Source: Delphinapterus leucas (taxonomy: Eukaryota; Chordata; Mammalia; Artiodactyla; Monodontidae). From it: a DNA stretch of 64,000 nt. A model generated the notes under the pieces. The model was not told the origin of the DNA and ran no database searches. It was given only the letters and a program-made list of their open reading frames with translations. Below are positions 60,240 to 64,000 of this stretch, piece after piece; within the stretch, counting starts at the first letter, position 1, and every line of letters starts with the position of its first letter. The translations under genes were made by a program, and so were the position numbers. The stretch covers positions 4,865,827 to 4,929,826 of the forward strand of contig NW_022098000.1 in assembly GCF_002288925.2 (NCBI RefSeq). The letters run 5' to 3'.

Positions 60240-63200
60240 GTAGGCTTTGCAAACCATATATTCTGTCACAATTACTACTGCTATGATAGTGTGAAAGCAG
60301 CCTCGGATAATATATAAATGAATAAGCATGACTGTGTGCCAATAATGCTTTATGGAAGAGGTGGTGAAACAGATCTGACCCACAGGCTATAGCTTCTAAA
60401 CCTAAAGGTTTGAAAACAACACACATTAAGAAAATCTTTTTAACGTTTGACCTGCACCCTACCTCCCTTCCAATGAATTATCTTGAGGTTGGTACATTTT
60501 TCTTTGGAGATCACTATTCAAAATGATTCTTGAAAATGAACATCATTCTATGCTGCTTTGGTATTCAATAGATGAATCTCATAAGGTTCTAGTTTTTGAG
60601 GGAAGAACAGGAATCGTAAAATTCTCTTGTATGTGTTTTTATCAGTGAGATATGTAACATAGTTATTTCCCATAAAATCCTTACAGTGCTTTTCACTTAC
60701 TTGAGAATTGTCTTTTTCAATGTAAAAATACTTAGAACAAATTTTTCAAAAGAAAAGAAGCTTTATTTAAGAGCTTTATTTTTAAAAAAGAATTGACAAT
60801 TTGGCTTGATAATCATATCCTGCAAAACTTCAAGAACACACGAAGTTATGAAGCAAATAACATCTTTGTTCATTACAGAAAGATTACCAAAAACATGCAG
60901 AGAATAAATTCATTTAGCTTTATTTGTTAAAAGAACTACAGAGCCAGTAGAATTAGATATTGACAGAGACATCATAAGAGTAATGCTATAGCAATATCTG
61001 ACGCATTCATCACTCTAGAAGAAGCCCACTTTCTACTCAGCCATCAAGTCAAATTGTTTACCCATAAAAGCTCTTTCCATTGCAACACTCAAAAGGACAT
61101 TGGAATGCATATGGGCTCTTCATTAAAGCCTACACATCTGAGGCTCTTTTGTTCCATCTGTTTTTTTAAACCTCCTTTCCTGTGGTTTGGTAGTGAAAGG
61201 TGAAAATCCATTTTCCCTTTGCTCTCACTGTCCCCTCTACACACCACACACAGTTATCTGTGCCTTTTGAAACTCAGAGCACCACTGCGTGAAATTACTT
61301 GAGCCTTTAACTCCATCCTTTCTTCCCTCTTCCCACCTCTTTGGGAACATGAATTTTTTTCTATTTTTAACAACACATTTTTAAATGCAGCACTTATAGT
61401 CAGCTTTTCTTTCCTGCCTGGAGCCTATAGTAATCCAAAATCAGAATTTTAGCATTTCTGCTAAAGTTTTAATTTAAAACAACACCCCGTTCATAAAGTC
61501 AAGGACGATTACAATGTATTTCTTAAAGAGTGCCTCCTTCGGCCAAAGAGGTATCAACATTTTACAGACATGATCTCAGAAACTCCAAATTACTGAGAAG
61601 AGATTCTAATCATCTACATTTCACTAAGATCAAGCCAAGATAACTTAGGTCTCTTAATTTTGAACATATGGCATAACTTCTTGCTTATCAGCCCTAATTT
61701 TAAAGCATCCATGTGAATCTTAAAAACAGACATACTTAAAGCAACACATCTATTTCAGACCCTGACTTGAACAAAAAAATTTGAACTTGTTAAATATGAA
61801 AAAGTTAGCATATGCTTAGCTACTTCAAATTCCCTATTTAAAAAAATTAAAGGACTAAAACATAATTGTGAAGATAGGATTTGGATTATTTAGTTCTGAA
61901 AGTTTGTGGTTGTCTGAAAGCAAGTTTCACAGAGCAGATAACATAGATAAAGTGTGAAGATATTTGACTAAGACATGCTCAAGAGAAAAGAAAGAGGAAG
62001 TATTTTATAATCAATCACAGTGGGCACTAGAGCATGAAAATGCTGAGTTTTATGTTTTTCTATACATATAGTTTAATTTTCATCCTACATTCTGACATGG
62101 ATGCATTTGGGGAAAAAGGCGCAATTTAAGTTGAAGAAGTTAGAAAGTAACACAGAAAAGAGGCTTCTCTGATTTCTCATCGTGGTGGGAAGAAAGAAGA
62201 GAATGTATTTGGCGGCCCTTTAGTAGGAAGTCAACTCCTTTCTTCCAAAATTATAATGCTCCTAAAAGAAATGATAACAACAGTAAACATTTAAAAATTT
62301 GCATTCTCTTTAAAGTGTCCAGAGCTCTTTCACAGTGACTGTTTCATTTAATCATGAATGGGTATGAGTATGGGTACCATTAGAAATGAGATTAGTAGCC
62401 CCATTTTTCTAGGATGAAACTGAAGTTCAGAGAGTTGACTGATCTTCCCAGGATCACACCAAGCCCATGTTCTTTCCATTGCATTCTATCGTAATGTTTC
62501 TCTCCTTTGCAGGAAGCAGGAAAGTTACTGCTGAAGCAGTAGGCTCCAGTAACCAATAGTGAAGGTAGGGTCCCTTAATGGATTAGGCAACCAGAGGGCC
62601 AGGCCTTGGAGTCTGTAGCCTGAGTGTGAAGTAGACAGGTAAGAGCGAGAAAGTACAGAGGGTTGCAGAGAAGGTTAAGAGTAGCAGGAAGGAGACAGAG
62701 ACCAAGGTTCAGATATTTAGAACCCACTAGGATATGAGCTCCATGGGATCAAGGATATTGTCTGCTCTGTTTCCTGAGAAAGCACCCATATCTTTATTGG
62801 CACAAACATAAATGGCTGGATGCTAAGAAGAGACAGAAGGGAAGTGAACGTGGACAGAAGCAGCGACACCATTCATCAGGGACACCATCCACAGCAAGGA
62901 CTACAAGCCCAGGAATACTTTCCAGTCCCTTCTCCCCTACACTCCTGTGCTCTGTGGTCCTTCCACCAACATGGGCAGCTAAGGCTTAATACCATCTTCA
63001 TATCTCAGGGTAGGATTTTGGTGGTGACTGTTAAAACTGAATTTCAAAGAGAAATTCAGCACATTTAATGTACAAGATACATTAAATGAATCCTTCATAT
63101 TGTTCATGTTAACAAAGTGTTATAATTTTAAAGAAAAATGATCTTGTGGTTTTTAATATCCTGAGGTTTTGCTCCTTTGACTCTACTATTGTTTTACCAA

Positions 63201-64000
63201 GAAATTTAAGTGAAAGTGTTGATGTTCACCAACTAAATTGTGTTTCCTGTACACAGCCTGTCACCCAGTCTAAAATCACCTTTCAGAGAGATCTAGAAAG
63301 GCAAAAATTATCCCCAAAGTTCATTACAAGGATTATCCCAGAGTCTTTTGTGATTATGAAACAAAGGAATCAAAGCATGGTGTCTTCTACACTTAAAGGA
63401 TGCAGAAACAAGAAATCCAGACACAGCCAAGGCTTCGCTTTCATTATAGAAAGCATCTTTGTTTAAATTTTAGGTTGCCTACTTAGCCTTCCTATTCAGG
63501 ATATTTGCAACGGAAATAGTTGTCAAGTTTGCCAATGTAAAAAAAGGAAAAAAGTAATTTAAGTAGCAAATACCAGGACCCTGATACAGGCTGTTATATA
63601 TGTGTGTCTTTTATATGAACACACACACACACACACACACATATATAAATGTATATATGTTATATATACATTTATATATGTATATATAAATTTAACTTTG
63701 AAAAGAAATCATTTCTCTCCCAGGGATTTTAGTTTAAGGAAAAGCAAAACAAAGTATAGTTATTCAAAGGGAAATAATGACAATGAATCATATTGATAAT
63801 TTCTTATTACTCCACAAATAGGAAGTAAATAGGACATGATTTTTTTAAAAAGGAAAAAAATCAAAATAAAAGAAAATATTCCCTACCCCAATTTTCTCAA
63901 TCACAAAGAAAAGAATCAAAGTAAACTATGGGGGTAGAACTAGTCTTATTTGTCATGATTTTGACCTAGACAGTAGATTATAAGATTTTCCATCTCTCCA
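60240..64000. other. non-coding flank with a MIR relic and a microsatellite
   Basis: No exon is recognised. A reversed MIR lies at about 62310-62470 (gatgaaactgaagttcagag, then cccaggatcacaccaagcc). A compound (AC)n/(TA)n microsatellite lies at 63618-63685. The 106-codon frame at 63146-63466 has no recognisable family and no support as a gene. Confidence 0.45.
63618..63685. repeat. compound (AC)n/(TA)n microsatellite
   Basis: About a dozen AC units at 63619-63641 are followed by imperfect tatata/tgtata repeats to about 63685, partly self-complementary. Confidence 0.85.

Overview
The window is nuclear DNA of a cetacean (whale or dolphin) with a complete mitochondrial genome inserted in it. 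The cetacean call rests on a full-length CHR-type tRNA-Glu-derived SINE at 1185-1388, many L1 3' ends of the cetartiodactyl type, and mitochondrial sequence whose cytochrome b and control region look cetacean. I cannot name the species. No nuclear protein-coding exon is recognisable. Open frames in the flanks are short and look like chance or L1 debris.

Layout. 1-32490 is repeat-rich intergenic or intronic DNA: L1 fragments, MIR and L2 relics, one CHR SINE, a rearranged L1 (27364-28615), and a tRNA-Glu-like unit beside an LTR-like sequence (29601-30210). 32491-49025 is one NUMT (nuclear copy of mtDNA) in reverse orientation. On the + strand it reads: 3' part of ND6, ND5, tRNA-Leu(CUN)/Ser(AGY)/His, ND4, ND4L, tRNA-Arg, ND3, tRNA-Gly, COX3, ATP6, ATP8, tRNA-Lys, COX2, tRNA-Asp, tRNA-Ser(UCN), COX1, tRNA-Tyr/Cys, light-strand origin, tRNA-Asn/Ala/Trp, ND2, tRNA-Met/Gln/Ile, ND1, tRNA-Leu(UUR), 16S, tRNA-Val, 12S, tRNA-Phe, control region, tRNA-Pro/Thr, CYTB, tRNA-Glu, and the 5' part of ND6. 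All 37 genes are present. 49026-64000 is again repeat-rich nuclear DNA, with a second rearranged L1 at 58927-60226.

Main points. (1) The NUMT is longer than one mitochondrial circle. Its two ends, both inside ND6, overlap by about 165 bp and now differ by several substitutions and an 8-bp deletion. The offset between the two copies is 16373 bp, the size of a whole cetacean mitogenome. (2) It is decaying: frameshifts or nonsense codons hit ND1, ND2, ND5, COX1, COX3 and ND6, while ND3, ND4, ND4L, ATP6, ATP8, COX2 and CYTB show no stop in the mitochondrial code where I read them. Even open genes have lost invariant residues, such as a heme ligand in CYTB. (3) The 16S copy carries a 24-codon humanin-like frame that is readable in the nuclear code. 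(4) Two L1 insertions 31 kb apart, each with its own target-site duplication, share the same internal inversion junction. This suggests retrotransposition from an already rearranged L1 source.

Mitochondrial proteins were read with the vertebrate mitochondrial code (TGA = Trp, ATA = Met, AGA = stop). Boundaries come from reading the sequence by eye and may be off by a few bases for tRNAs and more for old repeats.
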